NCBI RefSeq assembly: GCF_022539505.1
Contig: NC_061514.1
Coordinates: 324,057,090 to 324,121,089, forward strand
Reading direction: 5' to 3'
Length of the DNA stretch: 64,000 nt
Source: Lolium rigidum
Taxonomy: Eukaryota > Streptophyta > Magnoliopsida > Poales > Poaceae
The notes beneath the pieces are model-generated. The model made no database searches. It was not told where the DNA came from and saw nothing but the letters and a program-made list of their open reading frames with translations. Shown here in pieces: positions 56,546 to 64,000 of this stretch. A program made the translations under genes and the position numbers. Every line of letters begins with the position of its first letter. Position 1 is the stretch's first letter.

Positions 56546-57050
56546 ACTGACCATACCCTACCAGGGTCTTTACTCACCCCCACTTGCAATCACAGAAAAT
56601 TATTGAAGGTTTAGGAAAATAAACAACCCCAAGCAGATAATAATTACCAGAGGGAACAATAAGGAACAAACACAGGGGTGAAATGTTAAAACCAATTATC
56701 CCAAATGGTTAACCTGGTGTGGTTGAATAGCGGATCTGTGAGACTCAGGTTTGAGGAGGCTAGAGAACTCAATAACCTCACCAAATCAGCATACATCATG
56801 CATTTATCTTTGCTAAGCCTGGATTGCTTAAGCCTATTATCGTACACAATGGGCTGAGATGGTGGGAAACTTGTAAACATATGTTTTAGTTGAGGCTTAC
56901 TTAGCATATTCCCTCTATGTATCTAATATTTATGGTTTATTTTCAGCATTATATCATTTTTTGGTAGCATTCTACAATGAAATTTTTTGACATGTTCTTA
57001 AACCAGAAGATAAAAAACAAAGCCCAATTCTTTCAGTATCAAAAATAGGA
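56546..57050. other. Intergenic DNA upstream of the snoRNA cluster
   Basis: Nothing recognisable. It would be the 3' flank of the snoRNA transcript if that extends this far. Confidence 0.4.
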
Positions 57051-57054
57051 GGAT

Positions 57055-57125
57055 GATGTTCAGTATTTAGGCCATCATATCAGCCAGTCAAACCAATAGG
57101 GAAATTAATCTCATTCATCATCTCA
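57055..57125 (-). ncRNA. Box C/D snoRNA-like gene B1
   Basis: Minus strand: C box ATGATGA (57121-57115), candidate D' box CTGA followed by the C'-like ATATGATGG, then the D box CTGA (57063-57060) after GATGGCCTAAATA. Copies B2 and B3 keep the C and D boxes. I do not recognise the guide target. Confidence 0.55.
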
Positions 57126-57385
57126 TCTCCATCAACTGTACTAAAAACTAATGGTCTATTGAATAAATGAAATTATTCTACCAAGAACAAAGCTGAAAAA
57201 ACAATGGTGGACAGGACAAGGAGCACAAAACCATCGTTTTTTATGGAAAAAAGAAGAGAACAGGTTCTTCACTCCAAAATACTATACAGAATAGAACGCA
57301 GTAGAAGAAAACAATGTCATCCTCATCTTCCCAAACGAATCAAAAAAAACGAAGAAAGGAAGGACACAAAGAGAATATTGTTGCA

Positions 57386-57478
57386 GATGCATCAGATCTC
57401 CAAGGTGAAAAGAGTGTGACATCACAGAGATGCCTCAGATGCAAATTACCCATATACTTGTGTCTCCTCATCTGCATC
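57386..57478 (-). ncRNA. Box C/D snoRNA-like gene A1
   Basis: On the minus strand a terminal stem GATGC/GCATC brackets a variant C box (AGATGA) and a D box CTGA. Internally there is a D' box CTGA after GGGTAATTTGCAT and a C' box TGATGT. The stretch before D' is complementary to 18S rRNA (CAAATTACCC), and the stretch before D (CACCTTGGAGAT) to 25S rRNA (TCTCCAAGGTG). The length of 93 nt is typical. Such RNAs guide 2'-O-methylation with fibrillarin in the nucleolus. Confidence 0.7.
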
Positions 57479-57583
57479 AACAATGCTCCTAAAAAGAACA
57501 GCAACAATAATGAGGAAAAATATAGTTTAGCGAAGACAAGACAAATCAAGAATTTTGAGGAAATGAGAGGATGATCAGTTTCG

Positions 57584-57650
57584 GTTCAGTATTTAGGCCA
57601 TCATATCGGCCAATCAAACCAATAGGGAAATTAAACTCATTCATCATCTC
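57584..57650 (-). ncRNA. Box C/D snoRNA-like gene B2
   Basis: Same layout as B1: C box ATGATGA (57647-57641), the conserved middle CCCTATTGGTTTGATTGG, C'-like ATATGATGG, and D box CTGA (57589-57586). D' reads CCGA here. Confidence 0.55.
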
Positions 57651-57728
57651 ATCTCTTACCCAGTAAAATCGAAAACAAAAGATTTTAGAAAAAATAGTAC
57701 TAAGAACACAACAAGCATCATCAAAGGG

Positions 57729-57816
57729 GATGCATCAGAACTCCCAAGGTGAAAAAGACAGCAGAAAAGTCTCAGATGAAAATTACCCATAAATTTGTGC
57801 CTCCTCGTCCTCCATC
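57729..57816 (-). ncRNA. Box C/D snoRNA-like copy A2, degenerate
   Basis: It keeps the D end (GATGCATCAG on the plus strand) and most of the internal order, but the C-box end reads GTCCTCCATC instead of CATCTGCATC and the guide before D' has lost its first bases. It is probably inactive. Confidence 0.45.
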
Positions 57817-57917
57817 AATAACACACCTTTCATCAAAGAAAGGAATCAGCAATTTGAGAAAAGAGGACTAACGATCAGTTTTCCATCCAAAATATAAAAT
57901 AAAACTCAAGTAGGGGA

Positions 57918-57992
57918 TATGATCAGATAGAGCTAATACATGATTCATTGGACATCATAGCATCCATCAACAATATAATGTCATCCTCATTT
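57918..57992 (-). ncRNA. Box C/D snoRNA-like gene X2
   Basis: Minus strand: C box AGGATGA (57987-57981), C'-like CTATGATGT, and D box CTGA (57926-57923) directly after CATGTATTAGCTCTAT. That guide is complementary to the 18S rRNA segment TAGAGCTAATAC. It is expected to direct methylation of the adenosine five bases from the D box, a position methylated in yeast and human 18S rRNA. Confidence 0.6.
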
Positions 57993-58056
57993 CACCAACA
58001 GGAATCAAAAGGGAAAAAAGTAATAACTCAAACAAGCAGAAGAGAACATTATTGCA

Positions 58057-58150
58057 GATGCATCAGATCTCCAAGGTGAAAAGGGTGTGACATCACAGAG
58101 ACGCCTCAGACGCAAATTACCCATAAAACTTGTGTCTCCTCATCTGCATC
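58057..58150 (-). ncRNA. Box C/D snoRNA-like gene A3
   Basis: The best-preserved A copy with A5: stem GATGC/GCATC, variant C box AGATGA, D' box CTGA after TGGGTAATTTGCGT, C' box TGATGT, D box CTGA after CACCTTGGAGAT. The D' guide is complementary over 13 bases to CGCAAATTACCCA of 18S rRNA. Confidence 0.72.
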
Positions 58151-58262
58151 AACAATGTTCATCAAAAAAACAGCAACAAGAAAGGATATGATTGGTGAAG
58201 ACAAGACACGAAGGCAAAAGAAAACATGATTTTTCATAAAAACAAGAGAATGATCAGATTCG

Positions 58263-58330
58263 GTTCAGAATTTAGACCATCATATCGGCCAATCAAACCA
58301 ATAGGGAAATTAATCTCATTCATCATCTCA
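58263..58330 (-). ncRNA. Box C/D snoRNA-like gene B3
   Basis: C box ATGATGA (58326-58320), the conserved middle CCCTATTGGTTTGATTGG, C'-like ATATGATGG, D box CTGA (58268-58265). Confidence 0.55.
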
Positions 58331-58404
58331 TCTCTCATCAATTAACACCAAAACAAAACAATTTTGTACGGAAAGTACTAAGAACGCAACGGCATTATCA
58401 AGGG

Positions 58405-58496
58405 GAATGAATCAGTTCTTCAAGGTGAAAAGAGTGACATCATTGAAATGACTCAGACGCAAAATAACCACAAACTGGTGTCTCCTCATCTGCATC
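58405..58496 (-). ncRNA. Box C/D snoRNA-like copy A4, diverged guide
   Basis: It keeps the C box end (CTCATCTGCATC on the plus strand), D' and D boxes. The D' guide now reads GGTTATTTTGCGT with changed bases, and the terminal stem is weaker (GAATG). It may be a variant or a decaying copy. Confidence 0.5.
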
Positions 58497-58599
58497 ACAG
58501 CAGGCCCATTTCAGCAAAGAAACAAACCAGCAAATTCAACACAAGATAAACCAACAGGTTTTTCCTCCAAAATATAGCATAACAAGCACTGTGGGATAA

Positions 58600-58670
58600 G
58601 ATTGCATAGAGCTAATACATGATTCACTGGACAGCATACTAGTCCATCAACAAATATTAGCATCCTCATC
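58600..58670 (-). ncRNA. Box C/D snoRNA-like copy X3, D box lost
   Basis: It shares the guide CATGTATTAGCTCTAT with X2, but the D box is replaced by GCAA and the C box is weakened (GGATGCT). It is probably inactive. Confidence 0.4.
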
Positions 58671-58723
58671 TAACCCAAACAAATAAAAAAAGAAGACAAA
58701 CAAATGATGAGAACGTTATAACT

Positions 58724-58815
58724 GATGCATCAGATCTCCAAGGTGATAGAGTGTGACATCACAGAGATGCCTCAGACGCAAATTACCCATAAACTTGTGT
58801 CTCCTCATCTGCATC
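58724..58815 (-). ncRNA. Box C/D snoRNA-like gene A5
   Basis: Nearly identical to A3, with all boxes, the GATGC/GCATC stem and the intact 18S-matching guide. It lies nearest to the candidate promoter and would be transcribed first. Confidence 0.7.
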
Positions 58816-59600
58816 AACAACGCTCATCCAAGGAAGAATATAGATAGGCAAAGAACAATAAACTTTTGTAAATGGCCCTTTCTCACTAGTTGGCAAAGAT
58901 GCAGGCCAACCAATCGTCGAAAAAACAGACAGCTAAACCCCAGATGAAGGTTTTACTAGACTCCCTCCGAACATAAACAATTTCAGCGCATAGCTTGCTA
59001 ATTATCTATTGTCCAGGTTAAGTCCAGTTCATGCCATCATATGTACAATAAATATTATCCAGGGAACAATAAATGGAAAGCATATCAACAAAATTCACAA
59101 AATAGCAGCTCAGAACACCAATATTGGTGCACATCCTAGAAAGCATGCGTTATTTTTGGAGATAAAATACAAGTAGTAAATTGGTGTACAACAAAAAAAA
59201 AACAGAACAAAACGCAAAATAGGTACCAACTTTACTATGGCAAGACTACCAATGTTATTAGATAACAGGTACTATCAATCAAATCTTTGATAAATCTACA
59301 GAAATGCAAAATCAACATGCCATGTATTATCACCATCAGCTACTAAACCAAAGCAATGAGCAGCCCATACTTTGCAGAACAACCACAGTAAAGCTAAACA
59401 CTACGTCATCCACTCAAACACTGAAACACATCGGCAATGAGATGCGCACGGTCATCAGATTTTCCGATCAAGTGCTTAAAAGGACAATCTAAACAAAATG
59501 TTCTGGATCTTCTTATAGTATGTGATACAATTGGCACAACCTATGGCCCATTAAACACATGTCCTATAGAGAGTGTTAGAGTAAGGGAAGGCCTGTTTGC
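58816..59600. other. Spacer between snoRNA array and host-gene exon
   Basis: It would be intron or spacer of the snoRNA precursor. A single Stowaway-type end (CTCCCTCCGAACA, about 58960) is present. No further C/D unit was found. Confidence 0.4.
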
Positions 59601-59603
59601 TGA

Positions 59604-59747
59604 TTAACCTCTTTCCTGGGGAATGGGGGCTGCGGAACCGTTGGAGGCCGGGCAGAGCGCAGGGCCGCGTGGAGGTGGGTACGGGTGGTGCGGCAGAGCC
59701 GGTGGAGCCGGCGGCAAGGCTCCGGCGAGGGTTGGCGGCGGTGGCAT
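59604..59747 (-). CDS. Short Pro-rich ORF in the candidate snoRNA host first exon
   Basis: The first ATG downstream of the TATA box is at 59747; the frame ends at TAA (59604-59606) after 47 residues (MPPPPTLAGALPPAPPALPH and so on). A possible splice donor, AGAG|GTTAATC, overlaps the stop. The peptide is Pro/Ala-rich without a known domain. Such short ORFs are common in first exons of non-coding snoRNA host genes, so the transcript rather than the peptide is likely to matter. A longer open frame (59551-59919) starts upstream of the TATA box and is not used here. Confidence 0.4.
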   Translation of the reverse strand: MPPPPTLAGALPPAPPALPHHPYPPPRGPALCPASNGSAAPIPQERG

Positions 59748-59790
59748 CTGCTCGGGTATGTCTGAGAGGTAGATGAGAAAGCAGTTGCTC

Positions 59791-59887
59791 TAGGGTTTGG
59801 ACTATATAGACCCGGCAAGGTGAGGGTTTTTCCCGCTGTGGGCTGTGGGCTGTTTCGTCATAGGATTGTCCAGTGGGCTCTTGGGCC
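59791..59887 (-). promoter_or_regulatory. Promoter of the snoRNA host transcript: TATA, telo-box, TGGGCY motifs
   Basis: On the minus strand a TATA box (CTATATAG, about 59809-59802) is followed within ten bases by AAACCCTA (59798-59791), a telo-box. Upstream, between 59838 and 59887, four TGGGCT/TGGGCC motifs occur (site II elements). This combination is known from promoters of plant ribosomal-protein and snoRNA genes and fits leftward transcription into the array. Confidence 0.65.
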
Positions 59888-59919
59888 GAATTATTGGGAG
59901 GAATGGTTAGAAAATTCAA

Positions 59920-61105
59920 CTCCGATCCGTTTCATAAATCTTTGGCGTGGCTTTAGTTTGAACTTAGAGTGATCAGAGACGATGGCAAGCAGTTGAAGTG
60001 ATGTTTTTATACTACTACTATGGTGTGTCTCTCCTCTAAAACAAAGAAAGTGTTCAAATAATTTTCGATCAAACTGGTTTCTGTACCCAATGGTATATAT
60101 GGGATATGCTAAAGAGATTTTGTCGTCCGAACAAAATGCATTTTGAACCTGAGTCCGGTTGTTAGGATATGATATTGCTAATATAATACGAAATAGGGTA
60201 ATCTGATTGTTCTACCTGAATTATCTGACCATACAAATATGGTTATCTGGTTTATTGATAACTTTGTAACTATTTACTTGCAATACTTTATCAAAAAAAT
60301 AACTTGTAATTCGGTGATTTATATTTGTTATGAGCTGGTGCATATGTGCGTTTAGTGTTTTATTTTGGACTTTTACTATCTTGGGAATGTTTTATGTGTG
60401 CTTTGTGTGTATAAGTTTGCTCGTTCTGTGTGTATATTTCAATTGGAATGTGTTAATTTACATATCAGTCTGTACTTTGCATAGCCACATATGCAAGTGG
60501 TATATGTTTGTTTCTGATTCAAGTGTTATCAATTATTGTACCATGTCATAATCCATCCAATATAATTAGGTACTTGCATCCGCATTCTGCTGCTATAGGT
60601 TTCGATATCGAATAAAAAAGGATACAATGCAAACCCTATCTAGCCAATCTTCTCTGATTCACCCATGCTTTTATTTCTGTCACTGGGTCCCCACGAAGAA
60701 ATGATTTGCCAAATTATGCATATACATTTTTTGATATTATATACATCCGGAGTGACAGTAAAAATCAAAAAAAAAGTAGAAGACATGCTAAGCAATACAT
60801 TTTATTTACTAGCTTCATTCCCAACGAAATTAACAAGCTCCGTTCTAAAACAAGAGCAGAGAGCACAGCGATGCTGCATGCAGAAATGCCTTGACATACT
60901 TTGTACACCATGACATATGCTACTGAATCTACATAGCTCACCACATGCTGCCAAAAAGAAAGAAAAAACAGAACACTCCTTGCATGCAGGCCAATGAAAA
61001 CTTCCAGACCTCTTTGCTCTACTATTATACAGTAACCTCCCAAACCCTCAACTCTCAACTAACTACAAACATTACATACGCTTAGAAAATGCAAATGGTT
61101 TATTC
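59920..61105. other. Intergenic DNA and 3' UTR of the RING-CH gene
   Basis: The right part (60770-61105) is the likely 3' UTR of the RING-CH gene and has a diverged copy at 50985-51227. The left part is AT-rich with nothing recognisable. Confidence 0.45.
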
Positions 61106-63796
61106 TTAAGGGACGACAGGATTTTCGACGTCACCGCCAGCAGCATTACGCTGCCCCTCTTGGGTGGCTGATGGCTGGCCTGTAGGCTGACTAGATGCCG
61201 GAGCTTGCTGCTGCTGTTGTGCCACGCGTGGTCTCCGAGCACGGCGTTGTTGAGCCGGAGCGATTGTCCTCCACCTTAGTATTTCGACGATGATGGAGTT
61301 GCCAATCATCCCCACACCGAAACCAGCAAAGGTGGCCAGGATGATGGATATCACAGCTTGCAAATGCAGCTGCAACAGTTCTCAAACATCAGCATTTGCA
61401 CAACGAATTGCTTAATTAAACCCAAGTGGATGTGAGTGAGCCATGAACTGCGCTTACATATCTGTAGAACAGATGAGTGAAGAATACAACGAAGAGGAAC
61501 TGGATAGCCCCGTAGATCCAAACGTACCTTCTTGCCACTGCAGAGTTGCAGGCACGCAGGTTAAATTACTATCCATCACATTAAGAAATATATCTAGTTG
61601 TCATGCTGTGTGCTAAACTGCTAATTGATGTGTAAGATGATTAGTGCCATACCCATGCTGCTTGTTGTCAACGATGAGAATAGACCTAGGATACATGAGA
61701 AGGGCAGTGATATCGCCAGGGCAGCAAAACCATTATGGCCAACCTATCAGATGAAATAAAATATATGATCAATAAATCAATGTAACCGAGCGTAAGGAAT
61801 TTGTAATAAGAAATTAACAAGATAGAGATGGTTACCAGCAATTGCTCCAAGAAGCAGAAGTAGGCAAGAATGCTTACGATCACAAGGATTGGTGTTCCAT
61901 GCCACAATCTGTGTAACAAGATGTCAAAAGGAATCACACGTCAGGTTGTATAAACCTAAGACCGTAGTAGTAGGTATGACTAGTATACAATTAGCACACA
62001 TCATTCTATTTCTAGAGGAAATTTGTATCGTGATCTGGCATGACAAAAAGAATCACGCTTCAGGTTGTACAAATCTATGACAGTAGGTATGACTATTATA
62101 CTATTAGCATCTTGATCTGTCACGACAATGCATCAGATTGGCCTTCTCAAAGTAGGTAGTCAAGCTATCCATATAATATTTCCAGGTGGTGGCACAGGTG
62201 TTATCAGACTCCAGATGAGGAACACAAACGTTTCAAGTAACACCAGCCATTGTTTTAGTTAAATAGTTTAACTTGCCTGTACCGAGCGTGTCGAGATCCG
62301 TTGGCGCCACCGTTGCCGACACGGTTCGCCTCGCCACGCACGCTCTGAACACGTAGAAGGGTGACAGGGAGGTTCTGGACCTCCACCTTGCACACCTCGC
62401 AGGTCCTGGTGCCCTTGATGCTGAACCACTTGAGGGCACAGTCCTTGTGGGCTAGAGCGAGCTCACCCTTGCAGGCGCACTCCAGCTTCATGGTGCCGCT
62501 CCCTTCGGACAGCTCCACCATGCAGATCCGACACACCGCCTCTTCCTCTGCTATGTCCTCTCCATCTTCCTCTCCAGCCCCTGAATGAAGCAGCTAGATG
62601 ATACTATCAGAATTTAGTAATATCAGGAACTCTGTATAGCAGATACAGTAATATCAGAACTGAAATTCAGACTGAAGCTGTAAACAGAGAGATGCATGAT
62701 GTTGGACAGTAGAATCCACCCACCTGACACGGTAGGTTCTATGTCCGGAACGACATTGCTCGGCGTGGCGGGGTTTCGTGGCGTGGAAGGGACCACGCGG
62801 TACACGCCGCCGAGCGAGTTCATCCTCTTGATGCTTTTCGTCGAGTTGAACTTCTTCATGTTCATGGGGAGGGACTGCGAGCGGTGCATGCCTGCTTTAT
62901 CCTAGACACCAACAGAACCAAACTAACACAGCTTCAGCACCAAAGCTACAATTTCAGATAACAAAAAGTTGCAAGCGAAATTGAAGCTAAAAATGCTTAC
63001 AACGGCAGGATCGTTGGGGGTCTTGTCGGCTCCGTGCAGCGAGAGGAAGTTCGGCCGCGAGACCACACTGTTATCATCGTCGTTCACGGGGAGCGACGAC
63101 GTCCTCGCGATCCTGGCACTGAATAGCCTGGAGAAGGAGGCCTCGTACCCTCTGACCGACGACTTGAAGCTGCCTCCTCCGGGAAGCAGGCTCCTCACCG
63201 TCTGCCGCAGCTTGAACGACGGCGTGCGCTGCGGCGCCGGCACCGGCGGCTTGCAAGAACCGGGTGCTCTGCTGCTGCTGTTGGAGCCGGGCGTCGCTGG
63301 TGTGGTATCTGCTTCTGCTGCTGGAGCCGGGTGTTCCGCTGCTGCTGCTGTCGGTGTGATGACGGGGTGGCGAGGCATGGCTGCGGTGCTCGCCGTCGGG
63401 ATGTCGATCGAGAGGTGCGGCCTCTTGGGTTGCTGAGGGTGGTGATCACCAGGGGCAGGGCCTCCTCCTTGCATTGGATTTGCTCCACTGCTACTCTCCT
63501 ACAAATTCAAAGAGGAAGAACAAGAAGCAGAGTGAAAAAAATAGGCTTTCAGCTCGATTGACAGAGAAAGAGCGGAACTGAATTTAAAATTGGCACGCAG
63601 GACAAGATAAATATCTGAGCACACGGCCATGCCGTGCCCTGCGCCACTGACTGGAATTAAAGAACCACATGCTCTTGCTCTGACTGCACTCACTGAACCC
63701 CCGCTATTAATGAGACGAACTCAGCTGGAAAAGAAGGAACTAATTGATTTCTAGCTATTGACAAGAACAAACCTGCTCCTTTTTTGGAGAATCCAT
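61106..63796 (-). CDS. RING-CH (MARCH-like) membrane E3 ubiquitin ligase, eight exons
   Basis: The exons, in transcript order, are 63796-63773, 63498-63001, 62901-62724, 62580-62277, 61908-61836, 61743-61653, 61537-61458 and 61369-61106, giving 503 residues; frame and phase agree at every junction. Seven introns: six GT-AG and one GC-AG (after exon 4, AG|GCAAGT). The N-terminal half is Pro/Ala/Ser-rich and probably disordered. Residues about 250-300 form a C4HC3 RING-CH finger ([39 protein letters not shown]). Several membrane segments follow ([68 protein letters not shown]), then a Gln-rich tail. Proteins of this type sit in endomembranes and ubiquitinate membrane proteins. The target is unknown. 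Confidence 0.93.
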
Positions 63797-63971
63797 GGCG
63801 TGCTCAAGAACAACTCCTCTGGCTCTTCCTCTTCTTGGTTGGATGGAAAATGGGAGGTGTCCCTCCAAACGGGGCGATGACGATTGGGTTTTGCTGCTAG
63901 TGGCACGGGGGAGGCAGAGGAGGCGATTCTGGTAGGCGGTAGTGGGCGATGATTAGATGTGACCGGCGGCC

Positions 63972-63979
63972 ATAAATAG
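63972..63979 (-). promoter_or_regulatory. TATA-like element of the RING-CH gene
   Basis: CTATTTAT on the minus strand, about 180 bases upstream of the start codon at 63796; transcription would begin near 63945. The sequence upstream is outside the window. Confidence 0.5.
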
Positions 63980-64000
63980 GGGAGGTGGGTGGCGGGGGAG

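Larger units (their letters stand above)
57055..58815 (-). repeat. Tandem array of box C/D snoRNA-like units
   Basis: Three families of 60-95-nt units, here named A, B and X, recur in the plus-strand order B1 (57055), A1 (57386), B2 (57584), A2 (57729), X2 (57918), A3 (58057), B3 (58263), A4 (58405), X3 (58600), A5 (58724). The B-A-X-A order occurs twice in full (57584-58150 and 58263-58815) and once in part, so a unit of about 0.55-0.68 kb has been amplified three times. Conservation is concentrated in the RNA-like segments, while the spacers are more diverged, as expected for functional RNA genes. All units have their C and D boxes in the right order only on the minus strand. Confidence 0.75.

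Noticed and set aside
59551..59919. 122-codon minus-strand ORF across the snoRNA host promoter
   Set aside because: It begins upstream of the TATA box and telo-box, so its start would not be transcribed; the shorter ORF from 59747 is preferred.
1..64000. CRISPR arrays or prokaryotic operons
   Set aside because: The window is plant nuclear DNA; the short tandem repeats seen are transposon or snoRNA arrays without CRISPR-type regular spacers.

Overview
This is a plant nuclear sequence, most likely from a pooid grass (wheat, barley, oat or ryegrass kin). The evidence is an Athila-like LTR retrotransposon with grass-type long terminal repeats, a Tat-like Ty3/gypsy element with an antisense spliced gene, CACTA elements with 'TTTAGTACCGGTTCG' subterminal repeats, many Stowaway and Tourist MITEs, L1-type LINEs, and GC-rich, intron-containing monocot genes. 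No bacterial or viral genes were seen.

Layout. 1-4525: right-hand part of a Tat-like gypsy element ending in a 384-bp LTR, with a multi-exon antisense gene. 4526-8970: LTR remnant, CACTA-like remnant with a 5S rRNA-derived block, and MITEs. 8972-16799: a full-length L1 LINE on the minus strand with a 15-bp target-site duplication. 17181-18421: a complete non-autonomous CACTA element with a second 5S-derived block. 19780-26731: a non-autonomous Athila-like LTR retrotransposon with two 1.6-kb LTRs. 27055-30749: a second LINE. 31145-34400: ABCC transporter pseudogene and LINE fragments. 34583-44869 is the gene-rich island: F-box gene (-), B3-domain gene with a nonsense codon (+), 2-oxoglutarate dioxygenase (+) with a truncated upstream duplicate, small acylation-signal protein (+), and a DUF1295 membrane reductase-like gene (-). 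45000-50100: almost empty intergenic DNA. 50166-50567: small acidic protein gene (-). 51228-56332: a third LINE, itself interrupted by a 1.65-kb PIF/Harbinger-like element with perfect 24-bp terminal repeats. 57055-58815: a tandemly repeated cluster of box C/D snoRNA-like genes on the minus strand. 59604-59887: a candidate host-gene first exon and promoter (TATA, telo-box, TGGGCY motifs) feeding that cluster. 61106-63796: an eight-exon RING-CH membrane E3 ligase gene (-), with its promoter at the window end.

The most notable item is the snoRNA cluster. Nine or ten related units in three families lie in an ordered array. Two families carry guide stretches that, from memory of plant rRNA, match 18S rRNA (CGCAAATTACCCA and TAGAGCTAATAC), and one of them also matches 25S rRNA (TCTCCAAGGTGAA). 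The array sits 0.8-2.7 kb downstream of a promoter of the type known for plant snoRNA and ribosomal-protein genes. The protein-coding genes do not form a pathway; they are ordinary, independently transcribed plant genes. Exon boundaries were read by eye from splice consensus, frame continuity and domain continuity; no database search was run.
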